Position numbers and translations under genes: made by a program
NCBI GenBank assembly: GCA_022565745.1
Contig: JAIUMB010000139.1
Coordinates: 1 to 5,671 of the forward strand
Reading direction: 5' to 3'
From: Cryomorphaceae bacterium
Lineage (GTDB): Bacteria; Bacteroidota; Bacteroidia; Flavobacteriales; Schleiferiaceae
Length of the DNA: 5,671 bases
Shown: one piece after another, positions 1-5,671 of the stretch
How positions within the stretch are numbered: position 1 is the stretch's first letter
Layout: each line of letters starts with the position of its first letter
Notes under the pieces: model-generated
Databases searched by the model: none
Told to the model about the DNA's origin: nothing
The model's input: the letters and a program-made list of their open reading frames with translations, nothing else

Positions 1-555
1 GGAAAAAACATTTACGCTCGAATTGGTCGCTATGGTGCTATGGTGCAAATGGGAGAGGCCGAAGACGAAGAAAAGCCAACATTTGCCAGTCTTCGCCCTG
101 GCCAAAGTATAGACACCATCACTTACGAAGAGGCCTTAGACTTATTTAAACTACCTAGAGATTTGGGCGAATACGAAGGTAAAATGCTCAAAGCAAACGT
201 TGGGCGTTTTGGGCCATACGTCCAATGGGGCAGCACCTTTGCCAGCATCAAAAAAACAGATGGCGATGACCCTATGACAGTAACTTTTGATCGCGCAGTT
301 GAGATTTTGGAAGCCAAGCGCAAAGCCGACCGCGAGAAACACATTGCTACGTTTGATGACAAAGAGCCGACCATCGAAATTCTCAATGGCCGATGGGGAC
401 CATATATTAAAGTTGGCAAAAACAATGTCAAAATCCCTAAAGATGTCGACCCTAAAACACTATCTAGGGAAGATTGCGAAGCATTGATAGAAAAGGCACC
501 AGCCAAAAAAACCAGAGCGAAGAAAACATCCGGGCGCACCCGTAAAAAAAGCTAA
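1..555 (+). CDS. topA: DNA topoisomerase I, C-terminal part (5' end outside window)
   Basis: This is the last 184 codons of a type IA topoisomerase, which relaxes negatively supercoiled DNA by single-strand passage. The frame is open from base 1, so the ATG at base 40 is internal and the true start lies upstream. The visible part contains three C-terminal zinc-less repeat signatures of the G-R-aromatic-G-x-[YM]-[VI] type: GRYGAMVQMG (visible residues 9-18), GRFGPYVQWG (68-77) and GRWGPYIKVG (130-139). They are separated by acidic linkers and by 'TYEEALDLFKLPRDLG', typical of the topoisomerase I C-terminal repeat family. The protein ends in a Lys/Arg/Ala-rich tail (KAPAKKTRAKKTSGRTRKKS), as in many bacterial TopA proteins, where it helps hold DNA. 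The catalytic Toprim and tyrosine domains are not in the window. The next gene begins 3 bases after the stop, which suggests co-transcription. Confidence 0.93.
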   Translation, partial: GKNIYARIGRYGAMVQMGEAEDEEKPTFASLRPGQSIDTITYEEALDLFKLPRDLGEYEGKMLKANVGRFGPYVQWGSTFASIKKTDGDDPMTVTFDRAVEILEAKRKADREKHIATFDDKEPTIEILNGRWGPYIKVGKNNVKIPKDVDPKTLSREDCEALIEKAPAKKTRAKKTSGRTRKKS

Positions 556-558
556 TAC

Positions 559-1728
559 ATGATAAGCAACGATTTTCTAGCACCCGTTTCTGATTCACTG
601 CTGACCAGTTATACCGAAGGTGTTGGTGACACGTTAGGTTCAAAAATAAGGATTCATCGCGAGATTGAAGGCATCCCCAGTTTGGATGGCGTGAAAATCG
701 CTATTTTTGGTGTTTTGGAAGACCGCTTATCGGTTCACAATACCGGATGTGATCGTGGCGTTGATGCGGTAAGACATTTTCTCTATCAACTGTTTCCGGG
801 AGAATGGCACATGCCAATTGCTGACCTTGGCAACATATACAAAGGTGACACTCCAACCGACACTTACGCCGCCATGCGTTACATCATTGTTGAATTACTT
901 CAGCAGAACATCATCCCTGTAGTGATTGGCGGAAGTCAGGAAGCTACTTATCATTTATATAGAGCTTACGACAATTTGGAGCAATCGGTCAACTTGGTAT
1001 GTGCAGATCCTCGTTTTGATTTGGGTGATTTTAATCTAGCCTTAAACGATGAGAATTACCTCTCACACATTGTACTTCAAAAACCACACAACCTATACAG
1101 CTTTGCCAACTTGGGATACCAAACATACTTTGTAAATCCCGAAGAGCGTGAACTTATGGGTAGAATGTATTTTGACACCTATCGAGTTGGTCAATTGAGG
1201 CCTTTCTCCAATGCAGAACCCCCAATTAGAAATAGCGATATATTGAGTATAGACATATCGGTGGTTCGGGCAGCAGAAGCGCCTGGGCACCGACAAGCGT
1301 CTCCTAACGGATTAAGCGGAGAAGAGATTTGTGCGCTTAGTCGATACGCCGGCCTTAGCGATAAACTCTCTCTATTCGGTATTTTTGGATACAATCCTGG
1401 ATTGGACATCAATGCACGAACAGCACAACTAATCGCTGAAGTCATCTGGTATTTTTTTGAAGGGGTTTCGCAAAGAAAAGCGGACTTCCCCATCGGAAGT
1501 AAGAGCGATTATCAGAAATTTACGGTGATTATGGAAGATAATCACGAACTAATTTTCTATAAAAGTCCCAAATCAGGACGCTGGTGGATAGAGGCACCTG
1601 CAGAAAATGACACCGGGAGTACCAATGAAAGAAATCGACTTATACCTTGTAAATCATCCGATTACGAAGAAGCCATGCAGGGTGAAATACCTTTAACATG
1701 GTGGAATGCGTTAAAAAGGTTAGATTAA
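559..1728 (+). CDS. Ureohydrolase-fold (arginase/formimidoylglutamase-like) protein with degenerate metal site
   Basis: A 389-residue protein of the arginase/agmatinase/formimidoylglutamase superfamily, whose members normally hydrolyse guanidino or formimino groups at a binuclear Mn centre. Superfamily landmarks are recognisable but altered. The GGxH motif reads GGSQ (124-127). The DxHxD motif reads DPRFD (150-154), with Arg152 for His. The SxDxDxxDP motif reads SIDISVVRA (230-238), with Ser234 and Arg237 for Asp. APG (241-243) is kept. Of six usual metal ligands, three acidic ones remain (Asp150, Asp154, Asp232) and three are replaced (Gln127, Arg152, Ser234). The core ends near residue 305. 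About 80 further residues, including GRWWIEAP (340-347), form an extension beyond the usual ~300-residue length. ATG 559 is the first start after the topA stop, with a 3-base gap and no Shine-Dalgarno, as normal in Bacteroidota. The fold call is fairly firm. I would not assert formimidoylglutamate hydrolysis; a non-catalytic or different role is plausible. Confidence 0.8.
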   Translation: MISNDFLAPVSDSLLTSYTEGVGDTLGSKIRIHREIEGIPSLDGVKIAIFGVLEDRLSVHNTGCDRGVDAVRHFLYQLFPGEWHMPIADLGNIYKGDTPTDTYAAMRYIIVELLQQNIIPVVIGGSQEATYHLYRAYDNLEQSVNLVCADPRFDLGDFNLALNDENYLSHIVLQKPHNLYSFANLGYQTYFVNPEERELMGRMYFDTYRVGQLRPFSNAEPPIRNSDILSIDISVVRAAEAPGHRQASPNGLSGEEICALSRYAGLSDKLSLFGIFGYNPGLDINARTAQLIAEVIWYFFEGVSQRKADFPIGSKSDYQKFTVIMEDNHELIFYKSPKSGRWWIEAPAENDTGSTNERNRLIPCKSSDYEEAMQGEIPLTWWNALKRLD

Positions 1729-1778
1729 TTTGTTGTTATCCACATTTTTTTGTTAATATTGCAATGTCATTTAGTGAG

Positions 1779-1803
1779 CACCGATAAATCGGTGTTTTTT
1801 TTT
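1779..1803 (+). terminator. Rho-independent terminator after the topA/ureohydrolase unit
   Basis: CACCGAT (1779-1785) pairs perfectly with ATCGGTG (1788-1794). In RNA this is effectively a 6-bp stem with a 4-base loop. It is followed directly by nine T residues (1795-1803). The site lies 50 bases after the stop of the upstream gene, where a terminator is expected. Confidence 0.88.
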
Positions 1804-1831
1804 GACGGGTTAAATAATTGTTGTAATTTAG
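1801..1831 (+). promoter_or_regulatory. Candidate Bacteroidota housekeeping promoter for the porP-gldKLM unit
   Basis: TTTG at 1801-1804 is followed 19 bases later by TAATTTAG (1824-1831). The Bacteroidota primary-sigma consensus is TTTG (or TTG)-N17-23-TAnnTTTG, so the downstream box has one mismatch (TTAG for TTTG). The predicted start of transcription would be about 1836-1840, giving a leader of roughly 25-30 bases before the porP ATG. The -33 box shares its T residues with the end of the preceding terminator. The elements are short and the region is AT-rich, so chance is a real alternative. Confidence 0.45.
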
Positions 1832-1864
1832 CATTTGGTTTAGAACACAACCTGCTTGAATAGT

Positions 1865-2815
1865 ATGAAGAAAAATTACTTGGTATTGCTGCTTATTATC
1901 TCTGTTGGCACTTTAACTGCCCAGCAAGAAGTTCAGTGGACGCAATACATGTTTAACAAACTTTATTATAATCCTGGATATGCAGGAATGAGTGATGGAA
2001 CTTGTATCACTGGATTTTTTAGAAGTCAGTGGGCGGGTTTTGAAAATGCACCGAGCACATCCAATTTCAATATGAACATTCCCGTTTCGTTTTTAGGCGG
2101 TGGATTGGGACTAAATGTTGTCAACGACCAACTCGGTGTGATGAATGATGTTATGTTGGGATTTGCCTATTCTTATCATATTGATATTGGAAAAGGGACC
2201 CTTGGACTTGGTTTGAGAGGTGATTTAATGAACCGCTCTACAGTTGGGAGTCCAAACTATATTGCTCCTGACGGAACCACTGGTGAAGGTGATGCGGCAA
2301 TAATACAAGGTGGATCTGATGGAATAAATTTCGATATGGCTTTCGGTGCTTACTACCAAAGTCGGGCTTTTTGGTTGAGCTTATCTTCGGTAAGACTTCT
2401 GGAAACGTCCACTGAATTTTCAGCAGGCCAAGGACAAATTCAAGAAATGAATAACCGAAGACACTACTTTTTAGCTGGTGGATATAACTTTAATCTACCC
2501 AATACCAACATCATCCTCCAACCCAATATCATGGTGAAGAGCGACATTACGCAAACTTCTTTTGATGCGGGCTTGATGGCTACAATTGCCAACAGACTTT
2601 GGGCGGGTGCCGCATATCGTTTAGAGGAATCTTTCAGTTTTATGGGTGGATTTTATCTAACACCCTCTTTGCGCTTTGGCTATGCATACGATGCTGGAGC
2701 AGGCCCGTTACGCACAGAGAGCACCGGTAGTCACGAGGTATTTGTATCCTATTGTTTCAAAATCGACATTCCACCAAGAGAACCGGGAATGTACAGACAC
2801 CCACTGTTCCTTTAA
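1865..2815 (+). CDS. porP: PorP/SprF family type IX secretion system outer-membrane protein
   Basis: A 316-residue outer-membrane protein of the PorP/SprF family. It has a Sec signal peptide: MKK, a hydrophobic core YLVLLLIISVG (5-15), then a signal-peptidase I site after TLTA (residue 19), leaving mature Gln20. The family hallmark follows: QYMFNKLYYNPGYAG (27-41) and RSQWAGFENAPSTSNF (53-68). After that come alternating, glycine-rich amphipathic stretches typical of a beta-barrel (e.g. GGGLGLNVVND, GKGTLGLGLRGDL). It ends with an aromatic strand (EVFVSYCFKI) and a short tail ending RHPLFL. I chose ATG 1865 over an in-frame TTG at 1856 because it gives a standard MKK signal peptide. Its place directly before gldK mirrors P. 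gingivalis porP-porK-porL-porM-porN, so it is probably the core PorP rather than an SprF paralogue partnered with a single adhesin. Family knowledge links these proteins to T9SS function or substrate attachment at the cell surface; the exact role here is inferred. Confidence 0.9.
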   Translation: MKKNYLVLLLIISVGTLTAQQEVQWTQYMFNKLYYNPGYAGMSDGTCITGFFRSQWAGFENAPSTSNFNMNIPVSFLGGGLGLNVVNDQLGVMNDVMLGFAYSYHIDIGKGTLGLGLRGDLMNRSTVGSPNYIAPDGTTGEGDAAIIQGGSDGINFDMAFGAYYQSRAFWLSLSSVRLLETSTEFSAGQGQIQEMNNRRHYFLAGGYNFNLPNTNIILQPNIMVKSDITQTSFDAGLMATIANRLWAGAAYRLEESFSFMGGFYLTPSLRFGYAYDAGAGPLRTESTGSHEVFVSYCFKIDIPPREPGMYRHPLFL

Positions 2816-2823
2816 GATTTTTT

Positions 2824-2848
2824 TTGTATTATCGCGCCGTTAATACAA
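2824..2848. promoter_or_regulatory. Perfect 8-bp inverted repeat between porP and gldK
   Basis: TTGTATTA (2824-2831) and TAATACAA (2841-2848) are exact reverse complements separated by nine GC-rich bases (TCGCGCCGT). The dyad begins at the end of a run of eight T residues (2818-2825), 9 bases after the porP stop and 63 bases before the gldK start. Only one of the eight pairs in each arm is G-C, so an RNA hairpin would be weak. There is no T-tract after the downstream arm, so it is not a canonical + strand terminator. On the - strand the arm at 2824-2831 would be followed by A residues, not T, so it is not a reverse terminator either. It could be an operator for a dimeric regulator or an mRNA processing site in the porP-gldK spacer. 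Confidence 0.4.
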
Positions 2849-2911
2849 TAAACTGTAAAAACAACACGTTAACTATATCCAACCAGACGACAGTCAATAA
2901 TTCTACTTCAT

Positions 2912-4330
2912 ATGAAAAGGCTAACACTTTTTACTTTAGCTCTCGCTGCATTGACAGCTTGTAGAAGCTCCGATCACGGAGAATTGGTCGGCGTTCGCGA
3001 CCGACCCGCCTGGTATCCATCAGAGCCTTACGGTATGGTGTTTATACCACAGGGGTCGTTTAACATGGGGAATGCAGACCAAGATGTTCCTTATGCACAA
3101 ACAACACCCACAAAAACGGTTTCAATTGCTCCGTTTTGGATGGATCAAACAGAGATCACCAATAATGAATACCGCCAGTTTGTATACTGGGTAAGGGATT
3201 CTATCGTTCGTTATCGCTTAGGCGAAGACGGAATGGTTGATGGCTATGAATTTGACGATCCCGCAGAAAAGCGAAATCCAACGTTCTTTGATGAGTATAT
3301 CATGGTTAATTATCCCGAGGAAATGCAAAAAAGCATCAACTGGGATCCTGCTTTAACTTGGCGTCAAGACAGATACCCAAGTTTGGAGTACACAGAAATC
3401 ATTGAGTCTATTTATCTCCCTCCTGAAGAGCGTCTTTTGGGTGAGCGTATGGTTGATGCTCGTCAACTTAACTACACCTACTTTTGGATAAACAAGCAAA
3501 AAGCAGCCAAGAAAGACAATAGAGTGATTTTTGACTTTGATGAAGACAGTGGTTACGATGATGATTTCTATTATCGCGATTACATCAAAGAAACACAAGA
3601 GTATTCTAACAGAAGTTCTTTCTTTGAGCAAGAAACCATTAACGTTTATCCGGATACACTTGTATGGGTTCACGATTTTGCCTATTCTTACAATGAACAA
3701 ATGCATGACAACTACTTCTGGCATGTAGCCTATGACGAATACCCCGTTGTTGGTATCAGCTGGAAACAAGCCAATGCATTTTGTAACTGGAGAACCAAGT
3801 ATCGCAATGCTTACTTGCGCAACAACGGAGAATACACGGAACAAGAGTTTAGACTACCCACAGAAGGTGAATGGGAATATGCGGCTCGTGGCGGCATGAA
3901 AAACATGATGTATCCTTGGGGTGGTCCTTACACAACCAACAGTTCCGGTTGTTACTTAGCGAACTTCAAACCGCAAAGAGGTAACCTTATTGCTGATGGA
4001 GGGTTTTATCCAGTAATCTCTACTGCTTATAACCCCAATGGTTACAACTTGTATAACATGGCTGGAAATGTGTCTGAATGGACCAGTTCTGCATATCGTG
4101 CTTCATCATACTTCTATGCGAACAATTTTCAGCCCGATTTTCAATATAACGCTGATGAAAGTGATGACGAAGGTCTTAAACTTAAGGTGATTCGCGGTGG
4201 TTCATGGAAAGATGTTGCTTACTTTATTCAAGTGAGTACTCGAGATATGGAATACCAAGATACCGCAACAAGCTTTATTGGTTTTAGAACCGTTCAAAGC
4301 TTCCTCGGTCGTGACTTTGGCGACTTTTAA
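2912..4330 (+). CDS. gldK: GldK/PorK T9SS ring lipoprotein (FGE-sulfatase-like fold)
   Basis: A 472-residue outer-membrane lipoprotein that, with GldN/PorN, forms the periplasmic ring of the type IX secretion machine. The N-terminus is a lipoprotein signal: MKR, hydrophobic core, lipobox L14-T-A-C17. The body has formylglycine-generating-enzyme (FGE-sulfatase/SUMF1) motifs in order: MVFIPQGSFNMGN (42-54), PFWMDQTEITNNEYRQF (74-90), YPVVGISWKQANAFCNW (277-293), FRLPTEGEWEYAARGG (313-328), YPWGG (334-338), NMAGNVSEW (382-390), VIRGGSW (426-432) and FIGFRTV (455-461). The two active-site cysteines that true FGEs carry just after GGS are absent (GGSWKDVAYFIQV), which fits a structural role. About 180 residues, acidic and aromatic-rich, are inserted between residues ~95 and 276, including FDFDEDSGYDDDFYYRDY (207-224). 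Length is close to that of known GldK proteins. It follows porP by 96 bases and precedes gldL by 40. No Shine-Dalgarno is visible. Confidence 0.95.
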   Translation: MKRLTLFTLALAALTACRSSDHGELVGVRDRPAWYPSEPYGMVFIPQGSFNMGNADQDVPYAQTTPTKTVSIAPFWMDQTEITNNEYRQFVYWVRDSIVRYRLGEDGMVDGYEFDDPAEKRNPTFFDEYIMVNYPEEMQKSINWDPALTWRQDRYPSLEYTEIIESIYLPPEERLLGERMVDARQLNYTYFWINKQKAAKKDNRVIFDFDEDSGYDDDFYYRDYIKETQEYSNRSSFFEQETINVYPDTLVWVHDFAYSYNEQMHDNYFWHVAYDEYPVVGISWKQANAFCNWRTKYRNAYLRNNGEYTEQEFRLPTEGEWEYAARGGMKNMMYPWGGPYTTNSSGCYLANFKPQRGNLIADGGFYPVISTAYNPNGYNLYNMAGNVSEWTSSAYRASSYFYANNFQPDFQYNADESDDEGLKLKVIRGGSWKDVAYFIQVSTRDMEYQDTATSFIGFRTVQSFLGRDFGDF

Positions 4331-4336
4331 TTAACT

Positions 4337-4384
4337 ATGTACTCTTTTTTAACTTTTAATTTTTCTACCTATGGCATTAATTGA
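4337..4384 (+). other. Possible 15-codon micro-ORF overlapping the gldL start
   Basis: ATG at 4337, six bases after the gldK stop, opens a 15-codon frame (MYSFLTFNFSTYGIN) that stops at TGA 4382-4384, 11 bases beyond the gldL ATG and in a different frame. Ribosomes ending here could re-initiate on the gldL start just upstream, a possible translational coupling device. The peptide has no recognisable feature, and short ORFs of this size arise often by chance, so it is recorded only as a possibility. Confidence 0.15.
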
Positions 4385-5057
4385 TGTTAACAGCAAAGGC
4401 TTTAAAAACTTTATGGCCAAACTCTACGGATTAGGAGCTGGTGTAGTAATCCTTGGAGCGATGTTTAAAATTTTACACTGGCCCGGTGCAGACATTATGT
4501 TGATTATTGGTCTATCAACAGAGGCCGTGATCTTCTTCTTCTCTGCATTTGAAAAACCAGCTTCTGAATACGATTGGTCTTTAGTTTATCCTGAATTGGC
4601 CGGAATGGAAGATTTAGATGAAGTTGAAGAGAGAATTACAGGAGGTCGTTCTAACGCTGTTCCGTCTACAGTGACTGAAGAGTTAGACGCTATGCTTGAA
4701 GAAGCTAAAATTGATTCCGAGCTCATTCAAAGTTTGGGTGACGGATTGCGTCGTTTTGGTGATGCCGCTTCTAAACTTAATGAAACCATTGATGCGTCTG
4801 CAGCTACCAATGAATATGGTGAGCAACTAAAATTGGCCAGCAAGAATATGGAGTCTTTAAATGCTCTATACGCTGTTCAACTTGAAGGTTCTGCCAATCA
4901 TGTTGAAGCTCAAAACTCTCTCATGGAAAAACTCAATGAAAGTCTTTCTAACTCTGATCGATTGACAGATGAGGTAAACAGCTTGGTTAGCAATATGAGC
5001 AACCTAAACACTGTATATGGTGGTATGCTAAGCGCTATGAACCCCAATCGTAACTAA
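4371..5057 (+). CDS. gldL: GldL/PorL T9SS and gliding motor stator protein
   Basis: A 228-residue inner-membrane protein. In the known motor, five GldL surround two GldM and use the proton motive force to drive rotation that powers secretion and gliding. Two N-terminal transmembrane helices are visible, at about residues 17-35 and 41-60, followed by YDWSLVYPELAG (67-78), a strongly conserved GldL segment. Key polar residues inside the membrane are present: Tyr19, Lys33 and His36 (MFKILHWPG), and Glu51 (STEAVIFFFSAFE). From my memory of the F. johnsoniae sequence, these correspond to Tyr13, Lys27, His30 and the proton-carrying Glu49. The inter-helix turn is four residues shorter than in that protein. 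Residues ~100-220 form an acidic, largely helical cytoplasmic domain that looks suited to coiled-coil packing. It lies 40 bases after gldK and 47 before gldM, consistent with one transcript. Confidence 0.95.
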   Translation: MALIDVNSKGFKNFMAKLYGLGAGVVILGAMFKILHWPGADIMLIIGLSTEAVIFFFSAFEKPASEYDWSLVYPELAGMEDLDEVEERITGGRSNAVPSTVTEELDAMLEEAKIDSELIQSLGDGLRRFGDAASKLNETIDASAATNEYGEQLKLASKNMESLNALYAVQLEGSANHVEAQNSLMEKLNESLSNSDRLTDEVNSLVSNMSNLNTVYGGMLSAMNPNRN

Positions 5058-5070
5058 AGCGCAACTAAAG
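5052..5070 (+). repeat. 8-bp direct repeat at the gldL stop
   Basis: AACTAAAG occurs at 5052-5059, containing the gldL stop codon, and again at 5063-5070, 11 bases apart start to start. This is roughly one helical turn, so a protein-binding pair is imaginable. In AT-rich DNA it may equally be chance. Confidence 0.3.
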
Positions 5071-5104
5071 ATTTTAACCAACCTCGTAAACTAAAACAGA
5101 AAGA

Positions 5105-5671
5105 ATGGCTGGAGGAAAACTGAGTCCAAGACAGAAAATGATTAACATGATGTATCTCGTGTTAACCGCACTCTTGGCATTGAACATATCCAAAGACATA
5201 CTCGATGCTTTGTCTAAGATTCAATATGACCTTGAATCGTCTGCGTCGGCAATTCACAGAGGTAGTCAGAAAATTTATAACGAATTCCTGATTGCAGCCG
5301 AAGAAAACCCCGCTCGTGCAGAGGAATGGAAAAACAAGGCTTTTGAAGTACAAAATGTCGCTGATGAAACCTTTGATTTGATTGAGACGTTGAAGACAGA
5401 ATTGGTTGCTCTTCACGGTGAAATCGGAGAAGATGGAAAACTTCCTGGCGCTGATAAACGTGAGAAAGCTGGCAACTACTTGCTAAACCCTGAAAAAATG
5501 GGTGGCGCTGATGGCGGTCGAAAAATGCGTGAACAGCTCAACAGGTTTAGAGAAAAACTTGTATCTATGGTTGAAGGCAACGAACAATTGGTTGCTACTT
5601 TAGAAAAAGAGTTTGACACGTCTCCTCAACCCATTAGTAAAGATGGTATGGCAACAGCCGAGTGGGAAAAA
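5105..5671 (+). CDS. gldM: GldM/PorM T9SS and gliding motor protein, N-terminal part (3' end outside window)
   Basis: The first 189 codons of GldM, open to the last base of the window; the full family protein is about 510-520 residues. It begins MAGGKLSPRQKMINMMYLVL, the signature start of the family: a short cytoplasmic N-terminus and one transmembrane helix at about residues 13-31 (INMMYLVLTALLALNISKD). The rest is periplasmic and belongs to domain D1: a helical region (32-110) with LESSASAIHRGSQ (43-55), a loop with GKLPGADKREKAGNYLLNP (111-129), and further helices to TAEWEK (184-189). In the motor, a GldM dimer sits inside the GldL pentamer and its periplasmic shaft reaches the GldK-GldN ring. 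The start is fixed by the family signature; the upstream bases are A-rich and lack a Shine-Dalgarno. gldN would be expected next. Confidence 0.95.
   Translation, partial: MAGGKLSPRQKMINMMYLVLTALLALNISKDILDALSKIQYDLESSASAIHRGSQKIYNEFLIAAEENPARAEEWKNKAFEVQNVADETFDLIETLKTELVALHGEIGEDGKLPGADKREKAGNYLLNPEKMGGADGGRKMREQLNRFREKLVSMVEGNEQLVATLEKEFDTSPQPISKDGMATAEWEK

Noticed and set aside
40..42. ATG at base 40 as a gene start
   Set aside because: The frame is open to base 1 and already encodes a topoisomerase repeat (GRYGAMVQMG) across this codon, so it is internal to topA.
123..539. 138-codon reverse-strand open frame antisense to topA
   Set aside because: It is a shadow of the topA repeat region with no independent support.
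1729..1761. A second promoter-like pair, TTTG (1729-1732) and TAATATTG (1754-1761), upstream of the terminator
   Set aside because: A transcript from it would run straight into the terminator at 1779-1803, and the downstream box is imperfect; chance in AT-rich DNA is more likely, though a very short RNA cannot be ruled out.
1856..1864. Alternative TTG start for porP adding three residues
   Set aside because: The ATG at 1865 gives a standard MKK signal peptide; TTG with N-S in front is a less likely start.
2752..2964. 70-codon + strand frame bridging the end of porP and the start of gldK
   Set aside because: It overlaps both genes out of frame, its product is low-complexity Asn/Thr, and it has no recognisable domain or signal.
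3353..3844. 163-codon reverse-strand open frame inside gldK
   Set aside because: It lies wholly antisense to a strongly recognised gene, and its translation shows no family motif.
5162..5416. 84-codon reverse-strand open frame inside gldM
   Set aside because: It is antisense to the clear GldM coding frame, which runs open to the window end.
1..5671. Mobile elements, CRISPR arrays, tRNA or rRNA genes, phage genes
   Set aside because: I saw no long terminal inverted repeats, regular spaced repeats, transposase or integrase motifs, or cloverleaf-like sequences.

Overview
This window looks like chromosomal DNA from a member of the Bacteroidota, probably a flavobacterium-like lineage. The main reason is a run of genes for the type IX secretion system (T9SS) and gliding machinery, which is confined to that phylum. 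Two supporting signs are the lack of Shine-Dalgarno sequences before the starts and a Bacteroidota-style promoter (TTTG-N19-TAnnTTTG-like). All genes lie on the + strand.

Layout: (1) bases 1-555 hold the 3' end of topA (DNA topoisomerase I), entering from outside the window. (2) Only 3 bases later comes a 389-residue ureohydrolase-fold protein, of the type usually annotated as formimidoylglutamase or arginase. Half of its expected metal ligands are replaced, so the enzymatic name is doubtful. (3) A clear rho-independent terminator (1779-1803) closes this first unit, and a candidate promoter begins within its T-tract. (4) The second unit is porP (PorP/SprF-family outer-membrane protein), gldK (lipoprotein with an FGE-sulfatase-like fold), gldL (inner-membrane motor stator) and gldM (inner-membrane/periplasmic motor shaft, cut by the window end after 189 codons). 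This order matches the porP-porK-porL-porM arrangement of Porphyromonas gingivalis; a gldN/porN gene would be expected next, outside the window.

How they work together (family knowledge): GldL and GldM form the proton-driven rotary motor in the inner membrane. GldM spans the periplasm and contacts the GldK-GldN ring under the outer membrane. PorP/SprF proteins are outer-membrane components linked to that ring or to substrate display. The topA and ureohydrolase-like genes have no known mechanistic role in secretion.

I see no phage, transposon, CRISPR, tRNA or rRNA. The system is a known one. The points most worth a second look are the apparent loss of metal ligands in the ureohydrolase-like protein, a perfect 8-bp dyad between porP and gldK, and the abutting terminator and promoter before porP. 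No gene-free stretch exceeds 300 bases; the longest, 1729-1864, holds the terminator and promoter.
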